From: Fimbriimonadales bacterium
GTDB taxonomy: Bacteria > Armatimonadota > Fimbriimonadia > Fimbriimonadales > ATM1
Reading direction: 5' to 3'
NCBI GenBank assembly: GCA_026129745.1
Contig: JAHCHL010000012.1
Span: 40,544-104,543 of the forward strand
Length of the DNA: 64,000 bases
The translations under genes were made by a program, and so were the position numbers. The notes beneath the pieces are model-generated. The model was not told the origin of the DNA, ran no database searches, and saw only the letters and a program-made list of their open reading frames with translations. How positions within the stretch are numbered: the first letter of the stretch is position 1; the number at the start of each line of letters is the position of its first letter. Positions 1 through 8,126 of the stretch are shown piece after piece.

Positions 1-762
1 AAAGCCAATCTTAGGAAGGGCGATGTCATTCTCAATATCAATGACAAGCATTTTGAACCGATTCAAGTGCTCAAAGAGAAGCTTGATACTGATGCGACCA
101 TCGAGTTTCGGCGTGCTGGATCAAACATGAGGTCCGTGGTCAAGATTCAGGAATCCAAGGGATTCGATATGTTTCTACAAGCCACGAAGAACAGCGCGCG
201 AATCATTGAGCACAACGGAAAACGAATTGGATACATCCACATCTGGCTCATGGCGAGCCGCGCGTTTAGGGACGAGCTTGCAAACTTTCTAAAAGGCGAA
301 GCCAAGGATACCGATGCATTTATTCTCGACATAAGGGACGGTTTTGGTGGAAGGCCGGAAGGCTATGCCGAGCTCTTCCGAAAAGATGGTCAGAATCCAG
401 GCTACACGAAACCGCTGGTCGTATTAACCAACGAAGGCTCAAGAAGCGCGAAGGAAGTCTTTACTTATCAAATCAAGAAGAGCGAGAGAGCGACTGTCAT
501 CGGCTCTCGTACCGCGGGCCATGTTTTAGGCACAACTCCTTGGAAAGTCCGAGATTGGGCCTACTTCGAGATACCGATCGTGGAGTTTCGTGTTGAGGGC
601 ATTTCATTAGAGGGAGTAGGAGTCGAGCCGCACATCATGCTCGAAAGGGAGTTTGGTCCCAACGGCGAAGACCTTCACCTTCTTCGCGCCCTTGAGCACC
701 TTGGGGGACCTTCTGCGGAAACCCTTATGATTCGCGCAGGGCTGTTGACGGACAGACTTTAG
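1..762 (+). CDS. S41-family (tricorn/CtpA-like) peptidase, C-terminal part, truncated by window edge
   Basis: The reading frame is open from base 1, so the start lies outside the window; about 253 residues are visible. The first ~45 residues look like the end of a PDZ domain (GDVILNIND near the start). An S41 peptidase core follows, with an ILDIRDGFGG strand and the nucleophile serine in the GSRSAKE segment (about residue 149 of the visible part). At the place where CtpA-type enzymes carry the catalytic lysine (GKG), this protein has GHVLG after GSRTA. The catalytic arrangement therefore may be tricorn-like (Ser/His/Glu) rather than Ser-Lys. Such proteases normally act in the envelope, but the signal peptide would be upstream and is not seen. 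Family call is firm; substrate is unknown. Confidence 0.8.
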   Translation, partial: KANLRKGDVILNINDKHFEPIQVLKEKLDTDATIEFRRAGSNMRSVVKIQESKGFDMFLQATKNSARIIEHNGKRIGYIHIWLMASRAFRDELANFLKGEAKDTDAFILDIRDGFGGRPEGYAELFRKDGQNPGYTKPLVVLTNEGSRSAKEVFTYQIKKSERATVIGSRTAGHVLGTTPWKVRDWAYFEIPIVEFRVEGISLEGVGVEPHIMLEREFGPNGEDLHLLRALEHLGGPSAETLMIRAGLLTDRL

Positions 763-801
763 AAAAGCAGGGCTTGGCATCGAAGTTGCCGTTGCCCGAC
801 T

Positions 802-2679
802 GTGACAACAGCACTCATGACAGGCCTGCTCATGCTGGGTCAACCATTCGACATCCAGCGGGCGATCGATTTAGCGGCGGCAAGCGGGGGCGGAACTATT
901 ATCATTCCCGGGGGCATTCACTTCTTGTCGGCACCGCTCTCGATTCCCTCTTCTATGACAGGAACCATCAGGATTGTAGCGGCGGATGGCGAGGTGCCGG
1001 TGCTTAGTGGTGGGACGCCGGTTACTTCTTGGATTGAGACCGTAGTTGGCGGCAAGCGAGTCTGGAAAGCAACTGTTGGTGACGGCAGGTTTACACAGCT
1101 CTGGGTGAACGGAACTTCCCGACAGCGCGCCAGGCATCCCAATACTGGGTACCTGCAGACTTCCGGATCACCAGAAAAGTCTGGGTCTGTCTGGGATGGC
1201 CAGCGAAGTTTCAGATTTCAGCATGGATCGATACCAAGCATCGCGAATCCTGTTGGCACAGAGGCTGTGATTATGTCGAAGTGGATCGCATCAAGACTGC
1301 GCGTCGACCGAATCGACTATGCGAGCGGAGTGCTTCACGCTTTGGTTCCAAGTGAACTTGCCATCGAGTCGCGAGACTTGTTCTACCTAGAGAACGCACC
1401 GGAATTGTTGGATGCGTTTGGCGAGTGGTGGCTCGATTCTCATTCGAAAACTCTGTACTACATTCCGTTCCCGAGCGAAACAACGCAGAATACTGTCGCA
1501 GTCTATCCACGGTTGACGACGCTTCTTCGCGTACAAAACGTCCATCGATCTGAGGCGGACGCCAACAGCCTCGAGATCGTTGGAATAGGATTCGAACACA
1601 CGGACTGGACTCGACCCATGGAGCGTAAATCAGGCCAAGCGGCAGTGGAAGTCAGTGCTGCCATCGAAATGCGAAACACCCATGGCGTGATCATCCGCGA
1701 CGCAAGACTCAAGCATCTCGGAGGAGCAGGCATCAACATTTCCGCAGGTTGTCGTGACATTGAGATTTCGCACGTTCGGCTCGAAGACTTCGGCGCCAGC
1801 GGAGTGCTTATCGGTCCTCGCCTGGCTCCGGCGAACGTGTCCTTGGAAACTCGAAATGTCACTTTGACGAATTCAGTGATTCTCAACGGCGGAAACGTTT
1901 TTCATGGTGGCGTTGGCGTTTGGATCGGCCACAGCTCGAACAATCGAATCACAAACAACTCGATACGAGACTTGTATTACACCGGCCTATCTGTTGGATG
2001 GCAATGGGACTTTCAACCAAGCTATGCGTATGCGAACACGATCGCGAGGAACGATGTTCGTTTCATTGGCAGGAAGTCGAACGGTGACGGGCCTATCCTA
2101 AGCGATATGGGCGGCATTTACACCTTGGGCAATCAGCCAGGAACCATAGTCGAAGGCAACTTCATTTGCGATGTTTCGGCTTATAAGTACGCTGGTTCGG
2201 GTATTTATCTCGACGAAGGCAGTTCAGAAATCTCCGTTGCAGGAAACCGAGTTCTGCGATCTTCGCATCACTCGCTTATGATTCATCGCGGGCGCAATTT
2301 GCAGGTCTCTGGGAACCAGTTTTTGCATGCGAAGGGTCCGCAAATCGACTCTGGAAGCAACAATTCCGGAATTACGATGTTGTTTGCCAACAATATCGTT
2401 ACCTGGTCATCGGGCGAGGCATTTCAGCCGACGCGGTCCCATCGGCAGATCATCGCTTTCAACAATCTCTATTGGAGGAGCACAAGGCCGTGGAGCCTAC
2501 GGCTGTTCGGAATGGAGCCGAGGCTTTGGTTTGCAATGACTCGCGATCGAGGCTCTCGCGTAGCAAACCCGCTCTTCGTTTCCTCGGCGACCGGCGAAGT
2601 GGCGCTCGATGCACACTCACCTGCCTATTCTATGGGCCTCACCGATTTCAGGCTGGATCTCGTCGGGCCGCAAGATTAG
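802..2679 (+). CDS. Right-handed parallel beta-helix protein, GH141-like
   Basis: This is a 625-residue protein starting at GTG, with a short hydrophobic N-terminus (MTTALMTGLLMLG) that may be a weak signal peptide; ATG at 817 is an alternative start. Residues ~60-130 carry the block 'VLSGG..V..W...VGGKRVWKA......QLWVNG..RQRARHPN', typical of polysaccharide-active beta-helix proteins related to GH141. From about residue 280 to 560 there are regularly spaced N/G/I/V-rich coils (for example NNRITNNSIRDL, GNRVLRSSHHS) that read as pectate-lyase-type helix rungs. Likely a secreted enzyme acting on plant or microbial polysaccharide; the exact linkage cannot be read from sequence. The end is one base away from the convergent diguanylate cyclase gene. 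Confidence 0.75.
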   Translation: MTTALMTGLLMLGQPFDIQRAIDLAAASGGGTIIIPGGIHFLSAPLSIPSSMTGTIRIVAADGEVPVLSGGTPVTSWIETVVGGKRVWKATVGDGRFTQLWVNGTSRQRARHPNTGYLQTSGSPEKSGSVWDGQRSFRFQHGSIPSIANPVGTEAVIMSKWIASRLRVDRIDYASGVLHALVPSELAIESRDLFYLENAPELLDAFGEWWLDSHSKTLYYIPFPSETTQNTVAVYPRLTTLLRVQNVHRSEADANSLEIVGIGFEHTDWTRPMERKSGQAAVEVSAAIEMRNTHGVIIRDARLKHLGGAGINISAGCRDIEISHVRLEDFGASGVLIGPRLAPANVSLETRNVTLTNSVILNGGNVFHGGVGVWIGHSSNNRITNNSIRDLYYTGLSVGWQWDFQPSYAYANTIARNDVRFIGRKSNGDGPILSDMGGIYTLGNQPGTIVEGNFICDVSAYKYAGSGIYLDEGSSEISVAGNRVLRSSHHSLMIHRGRNLQVSGNQFLHAKGPQIDSGSNNSGITMLFANNIVTWSSGEAFQPTRSHRQIIAFNNLYWRSTRPWSLRLFGMEPRLWFAMTRDRGSRVANPLFVSSATGEVALDAHSPAYSMGLTDFRLDLVGPQD

Positions 2680-2680
2680 G

Positions 2681-3589
2681 CTAAGACGCCAACCTCGAAC
2701 CGCTATCGGTTCTCTCTGCAGAGATAGACGATCGCCTTTTCTTTCGGTACATGTCGGCATCAGCGGCCTGAACCAGTTGAGAGAGATTGAATCCACCAGG
2801 GCCGAACTGCGCAACACCAAACGTAAACGACAGTCTGCAAACGAGAGCTTCCGTGGCGTCGCCAAACGAGTCTTGAATCTTAGCAAGCGTTTCTTCCGCT
2901 TCGGCTTCATCTGCTCCTGAGAAGACGACGAGGAACTCATCTCCTCCCCATCTCGCCACCGTCCCATTGGGACGGACTCCCGCCTCTAATCTCGATGCGA
3001 GGATCTGCAAGATGCGGTCTCCGACGATGTGGCCGAATTCGTCGTTCGCTGACTTGAAGCGATCGCAGTCGACCATCGCGATTGTCAGCGGCTCTTTGTT
3101 TCGGATGGTGCGTTCGATTGCGAATTTTGCGAACTCTGTCACTGCTTCGCGATTCAACAACTCGGTTAACGGATCGTGCATCGCGGCCTTTTCTGCGACT
3201 TGTCTACGCCACTCGGCTGTTGATATCAAGAACATCACGAGCGTTAGTGCGCCGGCCCGCAAGAGTGTGTTGCCGATCAGCGACGACCACTCGATGTCAG
3301 ACGAAGTTCGAACATCTGTTACGCCCAAGACAACAAGGGTAGCTGCTATGGCGCCGATTCCAGCGCGGAAGTCTCCAAGCCGCGCCGCAATCCAGATAGG
3401 GATCACATAAAGGAAGATGAGCCCTGGCAAATGGCCCGTCCCCTCGTCCAATGCATAAACCAAACCCAGGGAGACCGCAGCGGCCAGGATGGCGCACGGC
3501 ACCGGGCTCTCTCTGTAGGTCGCCGCTACCGCTTCTGCGAGTCTTCTCAGTCGGGGCTTCACACCCGTCTTATCGGCTGAATCAGGCAA
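2681..3589 (-). CDS. Membrane-anchored diguanylate cyclase (GGDEF)
   Basis: 302 residues. The N-terminal ~125 residues contain about four hydrophobic segments (roughly 31-47, 53-70, 75-92, 103-123), followed by a GGDEF domain that begins at HDPLTELLNR. The active-site signature RWGGDEF is intact at about 214-219, so cyclic-di-GMP synthesis from two GTP is expected at the inner membrane. There is no RxxD inhibitory I-site five residues before the signature (RPNG occupies the region), so product inhibition may be weak. The start is TTG preceded by GAGG very close by; a downstream GTG (codon 10) is possible. YajQ and a PilZ protein elsewhere in the window are potential readers of the same signal. 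Confidence 0.9.
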   Translation of the reverse strand: MPDSADKTGVKPRLRRLAEAVAATYRESPVPCAILAAAVSLGLVYALDEGTGHLPGLIFLYVIPIWIAARLGDFRAGIGAIAATLVVLGVTDVRTSSDIEWSSLIGNTLLRAGALTLVMFLISTAEWRRQVAEKAAMHDPLTELLNREAVTEFAKFAIERTIRNKEPLTIAMVDCDRFKSANDEFGHIVGDRILQILASRLEAGVRPNGTVARWGGDEFLVVFSGADEAEAEETLAKIQDSFGDATEALVCRLSFTFGVAQFGPGGFNLSQLVQAADADMYRKKRRSSISAERTDSGSRLAS

Positions 3590-3646
3590 AACCTCAGCCA
3601 GTACTTTAGCTAATTGCCTGCCAAACCAGTAATTTTACTGTGCGCC

Positions 3647-4000
3647 CTACTTTTTTCTGAATCGAAGGTCGCGGCCAGCATCGGAGAAGGCCAACTCTCG
3701 CTCGTCTTCTTCGAGTCGGGCAGTTATCTCACGCGCACCTTCGGGAGCGCCGTCGGTTTTCATGACCTCAAGGGTTATGCTGCTGCCTTCTCGGCTGTAC
3801 TTCCCTTCGATGAGTGAGCGCCTTGTGTCGACCGTCAGCACCCACGCGAAGGTGCCGTCGTTGTTGAAGATGAGCTCCATCTGTGCCTGTTGTTCAGGAG
3901 AGGTTAGCTCCCATTTGCCGAGGAGCGGATTTGGTTCCCGCGCTTGACATCCGAGCGCAACCAGTATTCCCACACAGACCAGCGAAACGAAAAGTCTCAT
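3647..4000 (-). CDS. Small lipoprotein of unknown function (lipocalin-like size)
   Basis: 117 residues. A lipoprotein signal peptide ends in the lipobox LVALGC (Cys18). The mature part begins PNPLLGKWELTS and alternates short strands (MELIFNNDGTFAWVL, SLIEGKYSREGSSITLEV), a pattern common in small beta-barrel 'GKW' lipoproteins that bind hydrophobic ligands. I do not recognise a specific family. The ATG overlaps the yajQ stop codon by four bases (ATGA), so translation is probably coupled to yajQ. Confidence 0.75.
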   Translation of the reverse strand: MRLFVSLVCVGILVALGCQAREPNPLLGKWELTSPEQQAQMELIFNNDGTFAWVLTVDTRRSLIEGKYSREGSSITLEVMKTDGAPEGAREITARLEEDERELAFSDAGRDLRFRKK

Positions 4001-4488
4001 CGGTAGTTCTCGAATTGTACGGCAAATGGCAAATCCAAGCCCTTTATGAGCGCAATGGCCTTCTGCAGCTCGTCCTTGTCCTTTCCAGACACCCGCAACT
4101 GATCGCCCTGGATCTGCGATTGGACTTTCAAGCCTGAATCCCGGAGGGACTTAGAGATTGTCTTTGCGTTGTCTTGTGGAATGCCCTGCTTCAACTTGGC
4201 CGTCTGTTTCAGGGTGATTTTCGCACCGGGTTCAGGTTTTGAGTATTCAACGTGGCGTAAGTCGATTCCGCGCTTGACGAGCTTGCTTTCCAAAATGTCT
4301 CGAAGCTGCCCAAGCTTGAATTCGTCGTCGCCCACAAGCTTGATTGTTTCACTATCCAATTCGATCTCAGAAGAGGAACCCTTGAAGTCCCAACGATTCG
4401 CCAATTCCTTCCTAGCTTGATCAACTGCATTCTTGACTTCTTGTCCATCGACCTTAGACACTACGTCGAACGAAAACTCCTTTGCCAT
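3997..4488 (-). CDS. yajQ: YajQ family nucleotide/c-di-GMP binding protein
   Basis: 163 residues from ATG at 4488 (MAKEFSFDVVSKVD), which matches the normal N-terminus; an upstream in-frame start at 4542 would add 18 unrelated residues. The sequence has the family pattern of N-terminal FDVVSKVD, NAVDQARKELANRWDFKG, and C-terminal DLPFAVQFENYR. Members bind cyclic-di-GMP or other nucleotides and in some bacteria act as transcription-linked effectors. The neighbouring GGDEF enzyme makes c-di-GMP binding plausible here. Its stop overlaps the start of the downstream lipoprotein gene. Confidence 0.93.
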   Translation of the reverse strand: MAKEFSFDVVSKVDGQEVKNAVDQARKELANRWDFKGSSSEIELDSETIKLVGDDEFKLGQLRDILESKLVKRGIDLRHVEYSKPEPGAKITLKQTAKLKQGIPQDNAKTISKSLRDSGLKVQSQIQGDQLRVSGKDKDELQKAIALIKGLDLPFAVQFENYR

Positions 4489-4571
4489 GGGAGGCAAGAT
4501 TCTACACCGATCCGGAATTCGCTTCAATTGGCAAGAGACCATTGACGAGTTTTTGGACGTAAACTAACGGT

Positions 4572-5192
4572 ATGAATTGGTTACCGATCTTGGCCGTGAG
4601 CCTGCTTTCCGCGGGTTGTCATTTTGGAGTGGGGGCAGCCCAGCAAGGGGGCGGCAGGGACACCAAACATGTTGGAACGAGGCCGGGAGACGTCGGCAAG
4701 GTCCAGGACATCGCTAAGGTTGCTCGCGACAGGGGTCATGAACTCGCTGTGTTCGCGCAAGGGTGCTTCTGGTGCTACGAACCTCATTACCGAGCGACAG
4801 AGGGCGTAGTTGCGACGGCGGTCGGATATATCGGTGGGAAAGTCGAGAATCCAACCTACGCCCAAGTTTGCACAGGCACCACGGGTCATGCAGAAGCGGT
4901 CCTTATCGAGTTCGACCCCAAGGTGGTAACGTATGAAGCGCTGTTGAAAATCTTCTGGACGACACACGATCCGACTACGCTCAATCGCCAAGGTCCAGAC
5001 ATCGGAACACAGTATCGATCTGCAATCTTTACTTTCTCCGCAGAGCAAGAACGCAAAGCAAAGCAGTCAGTTCCTCAGGCGCAGAAGCAATGGAAAGACC
5101 CGATCGTCACCGAGATCGTTCCTGCTACCACTTTTTGGCTCGCTGAGGAGTATCACCAGCAGTACTACGAAAAGAAAGGCATCAAGAACTAA
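4572..5192 (+). CDS. msrA: Peptide methionine-S-sulfoxide reductase, lipoprotein form
   Basis: 206 residues. The MsrA domain starts near residue 57 (HELAVFAQGCFW). The catalytic cysteine is Cys65 in GCFWC, followed by EPHYRATEGVVATAVGYIGG, the VCTGTTGHAE block and the DIGTQYRS block, all diagnostic. It reduces Met-S-sulfoxide in proteins using thioredoxin-type electrons; trxA and trxB are elsewhere in the window. Unusually, the N-terminus is a lipoprotein signal with lipobox LLSAGC (Cys16) and a ~40-residue Gly/Asp-rich linker, so it should work outside the cytoplasm. The usual G after GCFW is C here. Confidence 0.93.
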   Translation: MNWLPILAVSLLSAGCHFGVGAAQQGGGRDTKHVGTRPGDVGKVQDIAKVARDRGHELAVFAQGCFWCYEPHYRATEGVVATAVGYIGGKVENPTYAQVCTGTTGHAEAVLIEFDPKVVTYEALLKIFWTTHDPTTLNRQGPDIGTQYRSAIFTFSAEQERKAKQSVPQAQKQWKDPIVTEIVPATTFWLAEEYHQQYYEKKGIKN

Positions 5193-5196
5193 CTTC

Positions 5197-5415
5197 ATGC
5201 GTTGGGTTGGCTCCCTCATGCTTCTTGTCGCAGCTCTTGTCGCTTGTGCCGCTGCGAGCGGAATCGGCTACTATGCGTTCTACATCCGATTCAGGATCGC
5301 CCACGGCTGGACAGGAACTTTGGAAGTCCTTCTTCTTGCGACAGTTTCAATTCTCGCCTTTGCGCTGTCCTATCAATTGATTGCAAGTGCATGGGCAGTT
5401 TGCAAACGGCGATAA
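5197..5415 (+). CDS. Small two-helix membrane protein
   Basis: 72 residues starting 4 bases after msrA, so probably co-transcribed. It has two hydrophobic segments (about 4-28 and 41-64) separated by a basic loop, and ends CKRR. No family recognised. The convergent GH109-like gene ends 2 bases past its stop. Confidence 0.55.
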   Translation: MRWVGSLMLLVAALVACAAASGIGYYAFYIRFRIAHGWTGTLEVLLLATVSILAFALSYQLIASAWAVCKRR

Positions 5416-5417
5416 AC

Positions 5418-6794
5418 TTAAATTTCGAGCGGCTTCATCGTTTTCCACTTTCCACGTGTGAAGTCCGGAAAGTCTATGGACTGTCCACGGTTTGCGACAG
5501 ACCACTCGGACAGCGGTGTAACGACTGACCACACGGCTGCATCATAGACGTCTTGATCGAGCGGAATCCCATTTCTCAGGCAGTAGATGAGTCTCCACCA
5601 CATCACGAAGTCCATGCCACCGTGACCACCGACTCGGCGCGCCTCTTCTCCGATTTTCGTCCATAGCGGATGTTCGTATCGTTCAAACCACCTGTTAAGC
5701 TCCGCGCCCTGCTCCCATCTTTCTGTCGACCTGCTATCGCCTTCAACGACGATTCGATTCGGAAATCCGCCCCAAACGCCCTTCGTGCCTTGAATTAGAT
5801 TGTGCCTCGTGTACGGCCTTGGCAATTGTTCATCCCACTGGATCATCATCGTCTTTCCATTCACGGTTCGCGCTATGGAAGTATTGATGTCACCACAAAC
5901 GAATTTGTGCTTCCGGCGAATGCTGTTATGGGGAAAGTTTTCGGCTGCGTATTCAGCACGAGCCATTGAAGGCGAACTAACAGATGACATGAAGTCCAAT
6001 CGATCACCTCGATTGATGTTCATATACTGACAAATGGGACCGAGGCCATGAGTGGGATAAAGGTTTCCGTTGCGCATCGTATATTGCAACGTCCGCCAAG
6101 ATCCGGTACCTCGAACGATCTCGTGCATTTGCCATCTCAAGTCGTGGATGTAAGCAGCTTCGCCATGCAGTAGTTCGCCGAATACACCTTGACGGCACAT
6201 ATTCAGCACAAGCAACTCTTCTCGTCCATAGCAAACGTTCTCGAGCATCATGCAATAGCGTTGGTTCGATTCGGCAGCGTCCACCAACTCCCAGCAACCT
6301 TCGACCGTTAGGGCGGCCGGAACTTCGATGAGCGCGTGTTTGCCTGCATTCATTGTGTCGACGCACATGGGAACGTGCCACTCCCAAGGCGTCGAAATGA
6401 CGACGACGTCGATGTCGTCGCGCTCGAGCATCCTCCGATAATCCGATGCGCTCTTCGCGTAAACGTCCGGCTCAGGGCGGCCTGCGCTTCTGCAGCGGGC
6501 AACAGCTCGGTTCGCATAGCTTTGGTCCGTGTCGCATATCGCTTTGATTTCGACACCATCGAGCCGAAGCAGGTCCCGAACGTGGCCGCTGCCCCTGGCA
6601 CCCACGCCGATGAGGGCAACTCTTACTGTTTCCATCGGGGGGAGATTTAGGTCGTGTGCTTGCGATCCTTCTGGTCCAGGAGAAGATTGGCCCTGCGATG
6701 CCGTTGCTTGCTTTGGATGCAATCCAGCGGCTAATGCGATGCCGGTTGCGGCGGCACCACGGATGAACTCTCGTCGGTCGACTTCGGTTTGCAT
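5418..6794 (-). CDS. TAT-exported GH109-like Gfo/Idh/MocA family protein
   Basis: 458 residues. The N-terminus DRREFIRGAAATGIALAAG is a twin-arginine signal (RR at 7-8). A Rossmann domain follows with VALIGVGARGSGH (about 59-71) for NAD binding and the EVPAALTVEGCWELV block. The central segments ENVCYGREELLVLNMCRQGVFGELLHGE and RNGNLYPTHGLGPICQYM closely follow the GH109 pattern, the NAD-dependent alpha-N-acetylgalactosaminidase group of the oxidoreductase superfamily. A fully folded, cofactor-loaded export through TAT fits such an enzyme. Related family members can have other sugar specificities, so GalNAc cleavage is likely but unproven. Confidence 0.85.
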   Translation of the reverse strand: MQTEVDRREFIRGAAATGIALAAGLHPKQATASQGQSSPGPEGSQAHDLNLPPMETVRVALIGVGARGSGHVRDLLRLDGVEIKAICDTDQSYANRAVARCRSAGRPEPDVYAKSASDYRRMLERDDIDVVVISTPWEWHVPMCVDTMNAGKHALIEVPAALTVEGCWELVDAAESNQRYCMMLENVCYGREELLVLNMCRQGVFGELLHGEAAYIHDLRWQMHEIVRGTGSWRTLQYTMRNGNLYPTHGLGPICQYMNINRGDRLDFMSSVSSPSMARAEYAAENFPHNSIRRKHKFVCGDINTSIARTVNGKTMMIQWDEQLPRPYTRHNLIQGTKGVWGGFPNRIVVEGDSRSTERWEQGAELNRWFERYEHPLWTKIGEEARRVGGHGGMDFVMWWRLIYCLRNGIPLDQDVYDAAVWSVVTPLSEWSVANRGQSIDFPDFTRGKWKTMKPLEI

Positions 6795-6820
6795 TCGACC
6801 ATGTTATCCGATGCTCGGCA

Positions 6821-7399
6821 TCACACGAAGTCTACGTCTTCCACCAAATCGGTGCGCTCCCAACTCCATTCGGACAAGAGAACCGCCAATTCTTGATCGT
6901 ACTTCTCTTGGAAGGCATGGGCATGAGGAAACGGCACATCAACGCTTCCTTCGGTCATTCCCTCATTGGTGCAGACACGTTCGAATGCGTCCAGGGATCC
7001 ATAGGCATAGATGATGTTGTGCTGATCGTAAACCAGCGCTGACACAGCGTCAGAAGACCGTATCCAAATATGATGCCTACCATCCTCTTCGAAGAACGTG
7101 CTGAACCTTTTCAAGAAAGACTCCAAGTCCGCCAGAGAGAAATCATTAGTCAAGTCGTATCTTCCAGCCGGAAACATTTCGCTAGGCACTTGGAGCACGT
7201 ATCGCACCCGAAACGGAGAAGCCATGACTCTCGATAGTTTTATCAGCAATCCAATATGATCGGAAGATGGGGCAATGCACAGTCGGGTTTTGTCAACTGC
7301 GTAAGTGTTCGAGTAACTGTGGGGCTTGAAGACGCCCTCTTCTACAACTGTTGTGAATTTGTGCTGCGGTACAGGCGAGTCCATGTCAAAATCGTTCAT
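6821..7399 (-). CDS. Unknown acidic cytoplasmic protein
   Basis: 192 residues with no signal or membrane segment. It mixes predicted strands (TTVVEEGVF, FRVRYVLQVP, IIYAYGS) and helices (LADLESFLKRFSTFF) and ends in an acidic tail (EDVDFV). I do not recognise a family. Its start overlaps the end of the upstream membrane-protein gene by 14 bases, so the two form a pair. Confidence 0.65.
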   Translation of the reverse strand: MNDFDMDSPVPQHKFTTVVEEGVFKPHSYSNTYAVDKTRLCIAPSSDHIGLLIKLSRVMASPFRVRYVLQVPSEMFPAGRYDLTNDFSLADLESFLKRFSTFFEEDGRHHIWIRSSDAVSALVYDQHNIIYAYGSLDAFERVCTNEGMTEGSVDVPFPHAHAFQEKYDQELAVLLSEWSWERTDLVEDVDFV

Positions 7400-8078
7400 C
7401 GCCTAGCTCATCGTGCGCCCTAATGGGAATCTTCGGATCATAAACCCATTCTTGGACTGGTTTCGAAGTTTTCCGATGCCAAAGCAAACCTCCGAGGATC
7501 ATTCCAGCAAATGCGAAAACAAGCAATGCGGTGCCAATGGGAAAGATCGCATTGAAAAGCTTTCCAGTAAATGGAAACCACTGCGATGCGACAAGCACAC
7601 CATACAAGATGCAACCAAGCGCCGCTCCGGTCGCCACGTACACAAGCTGGCCGGACACCTCGTCGTAGTGCGTCGCAGCGTCGTCTTTCTCGAACCAGTC
7701 CGGCGTCCATGCGATCGGTGCAGGATCACCGTATTCGCCGTTCCTCAACTTGTAAAGTCCGGTCTCGGTCAAGCCGAGCCTCGGAAGCTGTGCGACGCTG
7801 CGCATCCTCGGTCGCCAATTTCGGTCATCCGCCAACGCACTTTCCAGTTCCCTGCCTTCAAGCCGCTCTTCACTTCCCCAAAAGCGGGGAACTCGAAATA
7901 CGTAGACGTCCCCACTGTCGATTAATCGTAGGAGCTCAGCCGTGACGGCTGTTCTGACTTCTTCGCGGGATGCGCCTGGCAACCGAATCGCGGCACTGAG
8001 CGCAGCTGCCCAAACCGGGCGCCTTTTCTCCCACGCTTGCCGCACCAACTCATATCGCGCGACTTTAGATTCGTTCAT
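7386..8078 (-). CDS. Unknown membrane protein with winged-helix-like N-terminus
   Basis: 230 residues. The first ~115 residues are soluble, with a helix-turn-strand pattern (SREEVRTAVTAELLRLIDSGDVYVFRV ... LTETGLYKLR) suggestive of a winged helix or a DUF of that type; this is only an impression. Two hydrophobic segments follow at about 146-166 and 176-200. The C-terminus is soluble. It is the first gene of a two-gene unit with the overlapping unknown gene downstream. Function unknown. Confidence 0.65.
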   Translation of the reverse strand: MNESKVARYELVRQAWEKRRPVWAAALSAAIRLPGASREEVRTAVTAELLRLIDSGDVYVFRVPRFWGSEERLEGRELESALADDRNWRPRMRSVAQLPRLGLTETGLYKLRNGEYGDPAPIAWTPDWFEKDDAATHYDEVSGQLVYVATGAALGCILYGVLVASQWFPFTGKLFNAIFPIGTALLVFAFAGMILGGLLWHRKTSKPVQEWVYDPKIPIRAHDELGDERF

Positions 8079-8126
8079 GGCCTTTTACTATGGGACGGAA
8101 TTCTTACCATAGCAGGTTCCCATACT

